This document shows positions 32,895 through 41,719 of a stretch of DNA of 64,000 nt, in pieces. The DNA is from Lachnospiraceae bacterium (GTDB lineage Bacteria; Bacillota; Clostridia; Lachnospirales; Lachnospiraceae). Numbering within the stretch: position 1 is the stretch's first letter; the number at the start of each line of letters is the position of its first letter. The notes beneath the pieces are model-generated. The model had not been told where the DNA came from, searched no databases, and saw nothing but the letters and a program-made list of their open reading frames with translations. Location of the stretch: positions 1 to 64,000 of the forward strand of contig JAILLY010000062.1 in assembly GCA_024692905.1 (NCBI GenBank). The letters are read 5' to 3'. A program made the translations under genes and the position numbers.

Positions 32895-34088
32895 ATGACT
32901 GTATATCTTGATAACTCAGCTACCACAAGATGCTTTGACAAGGTGCGCGGATACATGTCCGAGATCGAGGACATGTACTACGGGAACCCTTCAAGCATGC
33001 ATATGGCCGGGATAGAAGCCGAAAAACACGTAAGATATGCCACGGAGGTTTTTTCGCGTCTTTTAAAGGCAGGCCCCAAAGAGATAGTGTATACTTCGGG
33101 CGGTACCGAATCGGATAATCTTGCCCTTATAGGATGCGCAAGGGCAAACAGCCGCCTGGGAAAGCACATCATAACCACTAAGATCGAGCATCCTGCGGTA
33201 CTTGAGACCTGTGCATACCTTGAAAAGGAAGGCTTTGACGTAACCTGCCTTGAACCAGACGGCTCGGGCAGGGTAAGGGAGGATGACTTAAGGGCCGCTC
33301 TCAGGGACGATACGATCATGGTATCCGTTATGTATGTAAATAACGAGATCGGTTCACTCCAGCCCATAGCAAAGCTTGGTAAGATCATAAAGGAGCATAA
33401 CGAAAACACGCTGTTCCATGTCGATGCCGTCCAGGGCTTCGGGAAATTCAGGATAAATCCCTCGCGTGAAAAGATAGATCTTCTTTCGATAAGCGGACAT
33501 AAGATACACGGCCCCAAGGGCGTGGGTGTTCTCTATATTAACGATAAGGTCAGGATACATCCCGTGATCTTCGGCGGAGGACAGCAAAGAGGCTTGCGGT
33601 CCGGCACTGAAAACGTTCCGGGCATCGCCGGAATGGCAAAGGCGGCCGATCTGCTGTATACTGACTTTGAAACAGGTACCGGCCGGCTGTATGAACTTAA
33701 GACCATGTTCATAAACGAGCTCATGAATCTTGAAGGAGTCACCGTAAACGGACTTCCGGAAGAGTCACCCGAAGCCGGCGATACCCTGGAAGCCAGGGTC
33801 AGGATGAGTGCGCCTCACATCGTCAGTGCATCCTTTGAGGGAATAAGGGCCGAAGTCCTGCTGCATGCCCTTGAGGATAAGGGGATATACGTATCATCCG
33901 GATCGGCATGCGCGAGCAACAAGCCTGCGATAAGCGCGACGCTCAAAGCGATAGGAGTAAAGCCCTCTCTGCTTGACTCTACCGTAAGGTTCAGCATGTG
34001 TGTGGAGACAACAAAGGAAGAGCTTGACTATACACTTGAAGCACTAAAAGAGATATTACCCGCGCTCCGCCGCTATACCAGAAGATAG
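32895..34088 (+). CDS. Cysteine desulfurase (NifS/IscS family), ThiI partner
   Basis: PLP enzyme that takes sulfur from cysteine as a persulfide. The 397 residues include [10 protein letters not shown], the PLP lysine 203 in [25 protein letters not shown] and the active cysteine 339 in [11 protein letters not shown]. The adjacent thiI gene indicates that it feeds 4-thiouridine synthesis, as NifZ does in Bacillus. GGAAATAGGAAGAA precedes the ATG. A general Fe-S role cannot be excluded. Confidence 0.92.
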   Translation: MTVYLDNSATTRCFDKVRGYMSEIEDMYYGNPSSMHMAGIEAEKHVRYATEVFSRLLKAGPKEIVYTSGGTESDNLALIGCARANSRLGKHIITTKIEHPAVLETCAYLEKEGFDVTCLEPDGSGRVREDDLRAALRDDTIMVSVMYVNNEIGSLQPIAKLGKIIKEHNENTLFHVDAVQGFGKFRINPSREKIDLLSISGHKIHGPKGVGVLYINDKVRIHPVIFGGGQQRGLRSGTENVPGIAGMAKAADLLYTDFETGTGRLYELKTMFINELMNLEGVTVNGLPEESPEAGDTLEARVRMSAPHIVSASFEGIRAEVLLHALEDKGIYVSSGSACASNKPAISATLKAIGVKPSLLDSTVRFSMCVETTKEELDYTLEALKEILPALRRYTRR

Positions 34089-34107
34089 ATAACGGAAAGG
34101 AACCGAA

Positions 34108-35292
34108 ATGGATCATTCGTCATTTTTGATAAAATACGCTGAAATAGCCATAAAAGGCAAGAACCGCTATGTGTTTGAAGATGCCCTCATGAAGCAGATG
34201 AGATATGCCTTAAAGAAGGTCGAGGGTGACTTTGAGATAACAAAGACCCAGGGCCGCGTGCATGTCGACTGTCTCGGAAGCTTCGACTATGATGAGGTGA
34301 TCGGAGCATTATCAAGGGTCTTCGGCATCACCGGCATATGTCCGGTGGTACGTGTTCCGGACGAAGGCTTCGACAGGCTCTCGGAAGACGTGATAAAGTA
34401 TATTTCCGATGAGTATCCCGACAGGAATAAGACCTTCAAAGTCAACTGCCGCCGCGCCAGGAAGAATTATCCCTTGGATTCGCAGGAAGTGAACATGGAA
34501 ATGGGCGGCCGCATACTCGATGCCTTCCCGGAAATGAAGGTGGACGTTCACGATCCCGATATACTTCTCACGATAGAGATCCGCGATGACAATATATATA
34601 TCTATTCAAAGATCATCCCGGGCCCGGGCGGCATGCCCGTAGGTACCGGCGGCAAGGCGATGCTGCTGCTCTCCGGCGGGATCGACTCTCCGGTTGCGGG
34701 TTATATGATCGCCAAGCGCGGCGTCAGGATAGATGCCGTATATTTCCATGCGCCTCCGTATACTTCGGAAAGGGCCAAACAAAAGGTCATGGATCTTGCA
34801 AGGCTCGTATCACGGTATGCCGGCCCGATAACACTTCATGTTATAAACTTTACCGACATACAGCTTGAGATCTACGAAAAATGCCCGCATGACGAACTGA
34901 CCATAATAATGCGCCGTTACATGATGAGGATCGCCGAAGACATTGCCCGGAAGAATGACTGTCTCGGGCTCATCACCGGCGAGAGCATCGGCCAGGTCGC
35001 TTCCCAGACCATGCAGTCCCTGGCAGCGACGAATGAAGTCTGCACGATGCCCGTATACCGCCCTCTCATCGGTTTTGACAAAAACGAGATCATAAAGATA
35101 TCCGAAAAGATAGATACCTTCGAGACTTCAATACTTCCTTACGAGGACTGCTGCACGATATTCGTTGCCAAGCATCCCGTAACGAAGCCGAACGTAAATA
35201 TCATAAGACGATCCGAAAACAATCTTGCGGAGACCATTGATGAGCTCTACAGAAAAGCGATCGAAACAGACGAAGTCATCGTCGTTTCATAA
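34108..35292 (+). CDS. thiI: tRNA 4-thiouridine sulfurtransferase ThiI (no rhodanese domain)
   Basis: Adenylates and thiolates U8 of tRNA using sulfur from the preceding desulfurase. The 394 residues have an N-terminal ferredoxin-like/THUMP region (about 60-165) and a PP-loop ATP pyrophosphatase domain with LLSGGIDSPVAGYMIAKRG near 188, then GESIGQVASQT and YEDCCTIFVAKHP. The C-terminal rhodanese domain of Escherichia coli ThiI is absent, as usual in Firmicutes, so the desulfurase probably transfers sulfur directly. Confidence 0.93.
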   Translation: MDHSSFLIKYAEIAIKGKNRYVFEDALMKQMRYALKKVEGDFEITKTQGRVHVDCLGSFDYDEVIGALSRVFGITGICPVVRVPDEGFDRLSEDVIKYISDEYPDRNKTFKVNCRRARKNYPLDSQEVNMEMGGRILDAFPEMKVDVHDPDILLTIEIRDDNIYIYSKIIPGPGGMPVGTGGKAMLLLSGGIDSPVAGYMIAKRGVRIDAVYFHAPPYTSERAKQKVMDLARLVSRYAGPITLHVINFTDIQLEIYEKCPHDELTIIMRRYMMRIAEDIARKNDCLGLITGESIGQVASQTMQSLAATNEVCTMPVYRPLIGFDKNEIIKISEKIDTFETSILPYEDCCTIFVAKHPVTKPNVNIIRRSENNLAETIDELYRKAIETDEVIVVS

Positions 35293-37063
35293 GGGCAAGC
35301 TCATACTGTTCCTCCTGGGCTGTACATTGGGTGCGGCCTGTTTCTTATGGATATACGGGGCAAGGGTCTTAAATCCCGTATATGACGGATGGCTTTTTGG
35401 CGGTGACATAGATCTTGCTCAGCATTATATCGGCTTCTGTCATTACCGCTTAAGTCCGTGGCGTTTTCCTCTCGGAATGACCGATACCTTAAGCTACCCT
35501 TCGGCCATGTCCGTGATCTATACCGATTCGATCCCGCTCTTTGCGTTCATCTTCAAGCTTTTTAAAGGGATACTGCCTTTAAGGTTCCAGTATTTCGGGA
35601 TTTTCGGACTGATGAGTTTCATGCTTACGGGCGGACTCTCATCACTCCTTGTTTTCAACCTTATAAGCCGCGATAAGGATATATCCGATCCTGTCTCCGA
35701 CACGGGCTTTCCATTCATAAACGCCAATCTTAACTATATCATAAGCCTTACGGCATCACTTATATATATCCTCAGTTTCACCGTTCTCCAGAGGATGTTC
35801 TATCATACGGCGCTCGGTGCCCAGTGGATCCTCATACTTGCGCTGTATATATGGACGGTCAGGGGATCTTTGAGCAAAGTCAGGGTCTTTACGCTCTACT
35901 GCCTCATGGGATTTCTCTGCGTCGGCATACACAGCTATTTTATCCCGATGACCGGACTTATCCTGCTTGGAGCATCAGTCGAAACATTAACCGTCCGTAA
36001 GGACAGCTCGTTTAAGGAAGAGCTGATGAATCTTGCCGGATTCTGTGCCTTTGGCCTTCTGACTCTCTTCGTTTTCGGCGCATTTTCCGGTCCTTCAAAC
36101 GGTTACGAGGAAGGGTTTGGAACCTTCACGAGCAACCTTAACACCTTTATCGATCCGCTTTACGGCAGCATCCTTATAAAACCCATGAAGCTTTATTACG
36201 ATTTTCAGTATGAGGGCTACTCATACCTTGGTATAGGCATGTTCCTGCTCATCGCCGCCGCTGCATATTATCTTATCCGGGAGATGCACCGGGAAGGCTT
36301 TAAGCGTTATCTTCGCTCCCATATAAGAGTCACCCTGTTCCTTGTCATCATTATCCTGGGCTTTATGCTTGCGGTGCTTCCGACGGTTGCCTTTTGCGGA
36401 TCAAGGATCGTTTCACTCCCCATCCCGGGCGTGCTTAAAAAGGCGGCAGGCATCTTCCGCTCAAACGGAAGGTTCATCTGGGTGCCGGAATACCTGATCT
36501 TTACAGGAGCCCTGGTATTTAGCTGCAGGCTCTTAAAGGAGCAGTTCCTTAAGTCGGAAAAAGGCAAGAGCATCATGTTAAAGCTCCTTATCTGTGCCGT
36601 CCTGATACAGGTCCTTGACGCGACTGCGGTCATATCGGATAAGCAGGGGTATTTTAAGCATGAACAGTCACACAAAAACCGCTGGGGCACGTTTTTGATG
36701 CCGGGCATAAAAGAGGCCGGGGATGACTTTCCGGACGGGTATGATGAGTTCGTTTTCCTGTTTAACGACCATGAACTCGGTATAATAATGGACACCGCTT
36801 ATTATGCCTATCTAAACGGTATGAAGCTTAACAACTATTACTATGCGAGAAACATCGACGATGCGATAAATGAGGATATTGCCGGGTGGCTTGAGAAGAT
36901 AGGCGAAGACCGGACCGGCGATGATATCGTATACATCTGCTTAAACGAGGACTTGAAAAACGGTATAAGGACAGAAGACGGAAGGACGATCTCCCTTGCG
37001 GATGCGGATATAGACTGGTACGAACTTGATAAGGACCATATGGCCGGGGTTAAAAAAAGGTAA
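35240..37063 (+). CDS. DUF6311-type polytopic membrane protein
   Basis: A 607-residue integral membrane protein with about ten hydrophobic segments between residues 15 and 460 and a soluble C-terminal domain of about 140 residues. Near the N-terminus it reads DGWLFGGDIDLAQHYIGFCHYRLSPWRFPLG, typical of the DUF6311 group, whose layout resembles GT-C lipid-linked sugar transferases; the function is not established. The ATG at 35240 follows GGAG with 7-nt spacing, so the gene overlaps thiI by 53 nt in another frame. Confidence 0.75.
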   Translation: MSSTEKRSKQTKSSSFHKGKLILFLLGCTLGAACFLWIYGARVLNPVYDGWLFGGDIDLAQHYIGFCHYRLSPWRFPLGMTDTLSYPSAMSVIYTDSIPLFAFIFKLFKGILPLRFQYFGIFGLMSFMLTGGLSSLLVFNLISRDKDISDPVSDTGFPFINANLNYIISLTASLIYILSFTVLQRMFYHTALGAQWILILALYIWTVRGSLSKVRVFTLYCLMGFLCVGIHSYFIPMTGLILLGASVETLTVRKDSSFKEELMNLAGFCAFGLLTLFVFGAFSGPSNGYEEGFGTFTSNLNTFIDPLYGSILIKPMKLYYDFQYEGYSYLGIGMFLLIAAAAYYLIREMHREGFKRYLRSHIRVTLFLVIIILGFMLAVLPTVAFCGSRIVSLPIPGVLKKAAGIFRSNGRFIWVPEYLIFTGALVFSCRLLKEQFLKSEKGKSIMLKLLICAVLIQVLDATAVISDKQGYFKHEQSHKNRWGTFLMPGIKEAGDDFPDGYDEFVFLFNDHELGIIMDTAYYAYLNGMKLNNYYYARNIDDAINEDIAGWLEKIGEDRTGDDIVYICLNEDLKNGIRTEDGRTISLADADIDWYELDKDHMAGVKKR

Positions 37064-37100
37064 AAAAAAGGACCTCTGTCCGACGACAAATGCCCTTTTG
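37062..37100 (-). terminator. Probable terminator of the HPr-like gene
   Basis: On the minus strand AAAGGGC can pair with GTCCTTT, followed by eight T, and an inner GGAC/GTCC stem competes with it. It lies between convergent genes. Confidence 0.45.
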
Positions 37101-37124
37101 GTTGTTTACCGACCATTCTGACAA

Positions 37125-37355
37125 TTAGATCATATATGGCTTAATAACAGCCAAAATGTCATCTACATTGTCTTCAGCATGGATGTTAAGGTCGATGGGC
37201 TTAGAAAGATCTAAGCTGAAGATACCCATGATAGACTTGGCATCGATCACGTATCTTCCCGATACAAGATCAAAGTCATAATCAAACTTGGTGATGTCAT
37301 TAACGAATGACTTAACCTTGTCGATCGAATTAAGAGATATCTGTACTGTCTTCAT
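37125..37355 (-). CDS. HPr-like protein without the phosphorylatable histidine
   Basis: A 76-residue HPr-fold protein. The stretch around HPr His15 (normally GxHARPA) reads SLNSIDKVKSFVND with no histidine, so PTS phosphotransfer is not expected. The Ser46 region is kept as DAKSIMGIFSLDL, the site that HprK phosphorylates in HPr and Crh. A perfect AAAGGAGG precedes the ATG at 37355; a longer frame to 37379 runs through that site. It is monocistronic with a near-consensus promoter. A regulatory, Crh-like role is inferred. Confidence 0.8.
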   Translation of the reverse strand: MKTVQISLNSIDKVKSFVNDITKFDYDFDLVSGRYVIDAKSIMGIFSLDLSKPIDLNIHAEDNVDDILAVIKPYMI

Positions 37356-37419
37356 ATTGTTTCCTCCTTTCGTGATCATTATGACCGGTAAGCACTATGC
37401 CTTCCCGAATCACAAGACA

Positions 37420-37448
37420 ATATTAAGACGGGCAAACGGAATTGTCAA
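37420..37448 (-). promoter_or_regulatory. Promoter of the HPr-like gene
   Basis: Perfect TTGACA (37443-37448), 17-nt spacer, TAATAT (37420-37425) on the minus strand. With the strong ribosome binding site this predicts high expression. Confidence 0.7.
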
Positions 37449-37481
37449 TCAAAAAAACTAACAAAGAAAAAAGGAAAAACC

Positions 37482-38798
37482 ATGAAAAAGGTCGCATTTC
37501 ACAACTTAGGCTGTAAGGTTAACGCTTATGAAATGGAACTTATGCAGCAAAACTTCACAAAAAACGGGTTTGAAATTGTACCTTTTTATGAAAAAGCCGA
37601 CATATATGTGATCAATACATGCACAGTCACAAATATCGCGGACCGCAAATCCCGTCAGATGCTCCACAGGGCCAGGGCTTTAAATCCCGATGCCATTGTC
37701 GTTGCTGCAGGATGCTATGTAGAAACCGCACCGGGCAGCGCCCTTGACGACGATGCCGTCGATATCCTTGTCGGTAATAGTGAGAAGGCGGATATCGTAA
37801 GTATCGTGGAGTCTTATATTATGGCTGAGAAGGGACCACAGAACCGTCCCCCGGTCCCTTCTCACCGTCCCCCGGTCCCTTCCGCCCTTACGGAACTCAC
37901 CTCGCATACACGCGCTTATATCAAGATCCAGGACGGATGCGACCAGTACTGCTCCTACTGCATCATACCGTATGCCCGCGGTCATGTGGTAAGCAGGAAC
38001 GAAGATGAGATACTTAATGAGATAAAGGCTCTTGCAGGTTCAGGCTGCAGGGAATTCGTGCTGACAGGGATACATTTAAGCTCCTACGGTCTTGACAGGC
38101 CGTATAATGCGGCTGTGGCTGACGGAAGCTTTGATAACACCGCCCTTACGGATATCATTAAGAAAGTATCCGCAATAAACGACGGCATACGTATCCGCCT
38201 CGGTTCACTCGAGCCCCGCATCATAACGGATGATTTTCTTTCGCAGATGGCGGCACTCAAAAATTTCTGCCCGCATTTTCACTTATCTCTCCAGAGCGGC
38301 AGCGACTCTGTGCTAAAAAGGATGAACCGGAGGTATGATACCGCCGAGTACCTTGAAAAAGTAATGCTCATACGGAAATATTTTGAGCATCCCGCTGTCA
38401 CGACCGATATAATAGTCGGCTTTCCGGGCGAGACCGAAGAGGAATTTAACGAAACAAGGGAATTCCTTGAAAAGGCCGGTCTGTACGAAACGCATATATT
38501 TGCTTATTCAAGACGCCGCGGCACGGTCGCCGACAAGCTTCCCGGCCAGCACACTCAAAAGACAAAGAACGAACGCTCACGGATCCTCAGCGGGGATTCA
38601 CTTAAGCGTTCGGAAAGATTCAGGGAATATTATAAAGGCAGGGAAACCGAAGTTCTCATAGAAGAAAAAACAAGCATAAACGGCAGGATGTATTACACAG
38701 GCTATAATCGTGAATACGTCCGTTTCGACATTGCCGTCGATGACTGTCCCGATCCGGACAAAGACTTAACGGGCTGCTTCATAAACATACGCGGCTGA
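37482..38798 (+). CDS. mtaB: tRNA t6A methylthiotransferase MtaB
   Basis: Radical-SAM enzyme that converts t6A37 to ms2t6A in tRNA. The 438 residues have the N-terminal cluster cysteines 11, 47 and 78 (GCKVNAYE, NTCTVTN, AAGCYV), the radical-SAM motif CDQYCSYC with cysteines 153, 157 and 160, and a C-terminal TRAM region. Residues about 117-134 are a Pro-rich insertion encoded by a tandem repeat, placed in the linker between the first two domains, where it should be tolerated. AAAAGG precedes the ATG. Confidence 0.92.
   Translation: MKKVAFHNLGCKVNAYEMELMQQNFTKNGFEIVPFYEKADIYVINTCTVTNIADRKSRQMLHRARALNPDAIVVAAGCYVETAPGSALDDDAVDILVGNSEKADIVSIVESYIMAEKGPQNRPPVPSHRPPVPSALTELTSHTRAYIKIQDGCDQYCSYCIIPYARGHVVSRNEDEILNEIKALAGSGCREFVLTGIHLSSYGLDRPYNAAVADGSFDNTALTDIIKKVSAINDGIRIRLGSLEPRIITDDFLSQMAALKNFCPHFHLSLQSGSDSVLKRMNRRYDTAEYLEKVMLIRKYFEHPAVTTDIIVGFPGETEEEFNETREFLEKAGLYETHIFAYSRRRGTVADKLPGQHTQKTKNERSRILSGDSLKRSERFREYYKGRETEVLIEEKTSINGRMYYTGYNREYVRFDIAVDDCPDPDKDLTGCFINIRG
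37830..37881 (+). repeat. GGGACC-type palindromic repeat inside mtaB
   Basis: Two identical 17-nt copies (37844-37860 and 37865-37881) with a 21-nt period are preceded by an 8-nt arm at 37830-37837 (AAGGGACC) that is the perfect complement of 37853-37860. The insertion is in frame. A related GGGACC/GGTCCC palindrome lies at 31721-31734 upstream of rnjA. Confidence 0.75.
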
Positions 38799-38834
38799 CT
38801 TATGACATTAACCGTATAAACAGATCATTTCCCG

Positions 38835-39623
38835 CTATCCTTCCAGCATATATACGAGCCATGAAAGCACAGTCATTCCCGCGGTCTCAGTGCGAAGGAT
38901 ACGGTGTCCGAGGGTTATTTCCTCAAATCCGCCTTCCTCTGCCGCATCCGTCTCCTCTTTCGCAAATCCGCCTTCCGGACCGATGAACACGGCAACCGAC
39001 TGTCCCGGCTCTATGTTCCCGATAAGTTCCCTTGTCTTATCCATACCGTTCATGTCGGCAAGTTCATAGGGCATGAGCTTTACTTCCATGTCCCTGCAGT
39101 ATTTAACGGCATCATCAAAGCTCATGATATCCGTCACTTTAGGTATGATGCCTCTTTTGCTCTGCTTGGCTGCGGACTCGCATATGGCATTGAAACGGCT
39201 GACTTTGGCCGGTCCTTTTTTCCCGTCATATCTTACCACGCAGCGTTTCATTGAAACGGGGATTATCTCATATACTCCGAGCTCCACGGCCTTCTGGATG
39301 ATGAGTTCCATCTTATCGCCCTTGGGCAGGCCCTGCAAAAGATAGATCTTATTCGGCAGTTCAACGTTATCTTCCTTTATGAACCTGAGCTTAAGATGTA
39401 CCCTCTCATCCTCAAAGTCCGCCACCTCACAGCGGTATTCCTTACCGTCCGTATCTTCGGGGCCGGCAGATGATGCCCCGTCCGTGCTGTCATTATAAGC
39501 CACAACGGACACCTCTTCTCCGATACGCATCCTGAGTACATTCTTTATATGGTTTACATCCTCTCCTTCGATATATATGTCATCACCGCATATATTCGCA
39601 GGATCAACAAAAAACCGGTACAT
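38835..39623 (-). CDS. rsmE: 16S rRNA (uracil1498-N3)-methyltransferase
   Basis: SPOUT-class methyltransferase for 16S U1498. The 262 residues start with a PUA-like domain (MYRFFVDPANI) and contain KMELIIQKAVELGVYEIIPV and the knot motif VFIGPEGGFAKEETDAA, then LGHRILRTETAGMTVLSWL. The ATG at 39623 overlaps the prmA stop (TGATG); a GTG one codon earlier is less likely. An acidic, Ser/Gly-rich insertion sits near residues 60-72. Confidence 0.93.
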   Translation of the reverse strand: MYRFFVDPANICGDDIYIEGEDVNHIKNVLRMRIGEEVSVVAYNDSTDGASSAGPEDTDGKEYRCEVADFEDERVHLKLRFIKEDNVELPNKIYLLQGLPKGDKMELIIQKAVELGVYEIIPVSMKRCVVRYDGKKGPAKVSRFNAICESAAKQSKRGIIPKVTDIMSFDDAVKYCRDMEVKLMPYELADMNGMDKTRELIGNIEPGQSVAVFIGPEGGFAKEETDAAEEGGFEEITLGHRILRTETAGMTVLSWLVYMLEG

Positions 39624-40579
39624 CACTTACCCCGTCTTCCCGTTACGCTGACCCATTCACCCTGATGCTCCACATCGGTCACTTCAAGGCCCGCTGCCTT
39701 AAAGGCATCGACCACGGTCTGTTCCTTATCCTCAATGATTCCCGAAGTTATATATATCCCGCCCGGTTTAAGATGGCGGACTACCACCGGCGTAAGCGGC
39801 ACGAGGACCTCGGCGAGTATGTTTGCTACGACTATATCGTAGCGCTCATATCCGACCTCATCCTGTATCTCTTTACTGTCTATGATATTTCCGATGATCA
39901 GTTCAAATCCCGCTTCGTCGAGCCCGTTCTTTTCCATATTGTCCCTGACCGCCTCTATCGCACACGGATCAAGATCGGTGCCGACGGCTGACTTTGCCCC
40001 GAACTTATATGCCATTATGGATAATATCCCGCTTCCGGTCCCGACATCCAGCAGCACCGTATCCCTGTCAACATGCCTGCGGAGCTCACGTATGCACAGC
40101 TGTGTCGTTTCATGCATGCCCGTACCGAACGCCGTCCCGGGATCTATATGTATGACCATCTTTCCCTCGTCCTCTTTCTTAACCTCTTCCCACGAAGGAA
40201 CGATAAGTATATCGTCTATGTAAAACTGATGGAAATACTGCTTCCAGTTGTTGAGATAATCCTCATCCTGCAGTTCGGTGGCTATTATGGAGCAGTCCCC
40301 TGCATCCATGAATGACTTTAACTCCTCAAGTTCTTCCCTGACGCTCTGCAATACCGGAGCGTTATCCTCATCGGCATCAAGATAGAACGAAAGATAAGCG
40401 ACTCCGTCATCATCTGCCGTCTGCGGGAGTATATCCACGAACATGGCCTCCTTCTCCCGGTCCGATAACGGTATCTTGTCCTCTATCTCAACTCCCTCTA
40501 TCCCAAGATCCATGAGAGTCGCACTGATCACATCTTCGGCCTGCGTGGTTGTTTTTATCGTATATCTGTTATATTTCAT
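39623..40579 (-). CDS. prmA: Ribosomal protein L11 methyltransferase
   Basis: SAM-dependent trimethylation of ribosomal protein L11. The 318 residues have the substrate-recognition domain at the N-terminus, PGTAFGTGMHETTQLC, motif I LLDVGTGSGILSI near 178 and the DIVVANILAEVL loop. The start overlaps the upstream guanylyltransferase stop as ATGA and the end overlaps rsmE, so manC2-prmA-rsmE is one coupled operon. PrmA-RsmE adjacency is common in Firmicutes. Confidence 0.93.
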   Translation of the reverse strand: MKYNRYTIKTTTQAEDVISATLMDLGIEGVEIEDKIPLSDREKEAMFVDILPQTADDDGVAYLSFYLDADEDNAPVLQSVREELEELKSFMDAGDCSIIATELQDEDYLNNWKQYFHQFYIDDILIVPSWEEVKKEDEGKMVIHIDPGTAFGTGMHETTQLCIRELRRHVDRDTVLLDVGTGSGILSIMAYKFGAKSAVGTDLDPCAIEAVRDNMEKNGLDEAGFELIIGNIIDSKEIQDEVGYERYDIVVANILAEVLVPLTPVVVRHLKPGGIYITSGIIEDKEQTVVDAFKAAGLEVTDVEHQGEWVSVTGRRGK

Positions 40580-41643
40580 AAATATTCCTCTCTTCCGTCA
40601 GACTTAAGGAGCTCAATCACCTTCTTTATATCCGCCGTGGCGGACTTATCGCATATGAGCATCGCATCGGGCGTATCCACCACCACGATGCCTTTAAGCC
40701 CGACCGCGGCTACCAGTTTATCCTGTGCCTGTATGATACAGTCATTCACGCCGGCCGCGATCACATTCCCGTCGATCACGTTGCCGTCTTTGTCCATATC
40801 CCTTATCCTCGCGACTGCGGTCCATGACCCCACGTCATCCCATCCAAAATCACCCGGGATCGTATATATATTGTCGGCCTTCTCCATAATGCCGTAATCT
40901 ATCGATACGGATTCAAGTGTCGGGAATATCTCATTAAGCACCCGCTCCTCATCCTTTGTTCCTATCGCATCACCTATAGCCTCAAGTCCTTTTATCATAT
41001 CCGGAAGGAAGTTTTCAAACTGCTTCCTTATCACGGAAGCTTTCCATATGAACATGCCGGCGTTCCACAGATAATCCCCGGCCTCAAGATACTCCTTTGC
41101 CCGCTCAAGAGAAGGCTTCTCAACAAACCTTTCCACCCTGTATCCGCTTAAGACCCTGTCCTTTGTGTATTTGATATAACCGTAACCTGTTTCCGGGTAA
41201 TTAGGCCTTATACCCATGGTCACGAGCGAGTCATGCCCGGAAGCTATCTCAAAACCGCCACTTATAAGCTCCCTGTATCTGTCCCCGTCCTTTATGAGCG
41301 AATCCGAGGGCAGTACCATCATAAGAGCGTCTTCATCCTTCTTAAGTATGTGCATTGCCGCAAGCCCTATGCACGGTGCCGTATTTCTTCCTACCGGCTC
41401 ACAGAGTATATTTTCATCGGGTATCCCGGGAAGCTGCTCCTTAACGAGCTCTTTATATGCCCCGTTCGTCGCTATATAGATATCCTTTATATCAACCAGG
41501 GGGAGTATACGGTCAACCGTTAACTGTATCATCGTCCTGCTGTCATCCGTGAGCGATAAGAACTGCTTGGGCATGTTTTTCCTGCTCCTTGGCCAGAATC
41601 GTTCTCCGCGTCCTCCCGCCATTATAAGCGCCGTCGTTTTCAT
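40576..41643 (-). CDS. manC: Mannose-1-phosphate guanylyltransferase, short form
   Basis: GDP-mannose pyrophosphorylase of 355 residues lacking the cupin. It has LIMAGGRGERFWPRSRKNMPKQFLSL at the start, LCEPVGRNTAPCIGLAA, FVEKPSLERAKEYLEAGDYLWNAGMF and the C-terminal mannose-1-phosphate-type domain. It is paralogous to the cupin-fused ManC at 803-2119 but more distant. Its place ahead of prmA and rsmE suggests constitutive expression, whereas the other copy sits behind a regulator. Confidence 0.9.
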   Translation of the reverse strand: MKTTALIMAGGRGERFWPRSRKNMPKQFLSLTDDSRTMIQLTVDRILPLVDIKDIYIATNGAYKELVKEQLPGIPDENILCEPVGRNTAPCIGLAAMHILKKDEDALMMVLPSDSLIKDGDRYRELISGGFEIASGHDSLVTMGIRPNYPETGYGYIKYTKDRVLSGYRVERFVEKPSLERAKEYLEAGDYLWNAGMFIWKASVIRKQFENFLPDMIKGLEAIGDAIGTKDEERVLNEIFPTLESVSIDYGIMEKADNIYTIPGDFGWDDVGSWTAVARIRDMDKDGNVIDGNVIAAGVNDCIIQAQDKLVAAVGLKGIVVVDTPDAMLICDKSATADIKKVIELLKSDGREEYL

Positions 41644-41662
41644 TTATCCTTCCTCCTGCTTC

Positions 41663-41710
41663 AAAAAAATGCAAACCGTAAGCAGAGTACACCCTGCAGA
41701 CAGCTTGCAT
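41663..41710 (-). terminator. Terminator of the DUF3048 gene
   Basis: Interrupted stem pairing ATGCAA with TTGCAT and CTGC with GCAG, followed on the minus strand by seven T. It separates the DUF3048 gene from manC2. Confidence 0.8.
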
Positions 41711-41719
41711 TTATGGTCA

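Noticed and set aside
37846-37900. Frameshift or pseudogene in mtaB
   Set aside because: The repeat insertion keeps the frame, and all six cluster cysteines remain.
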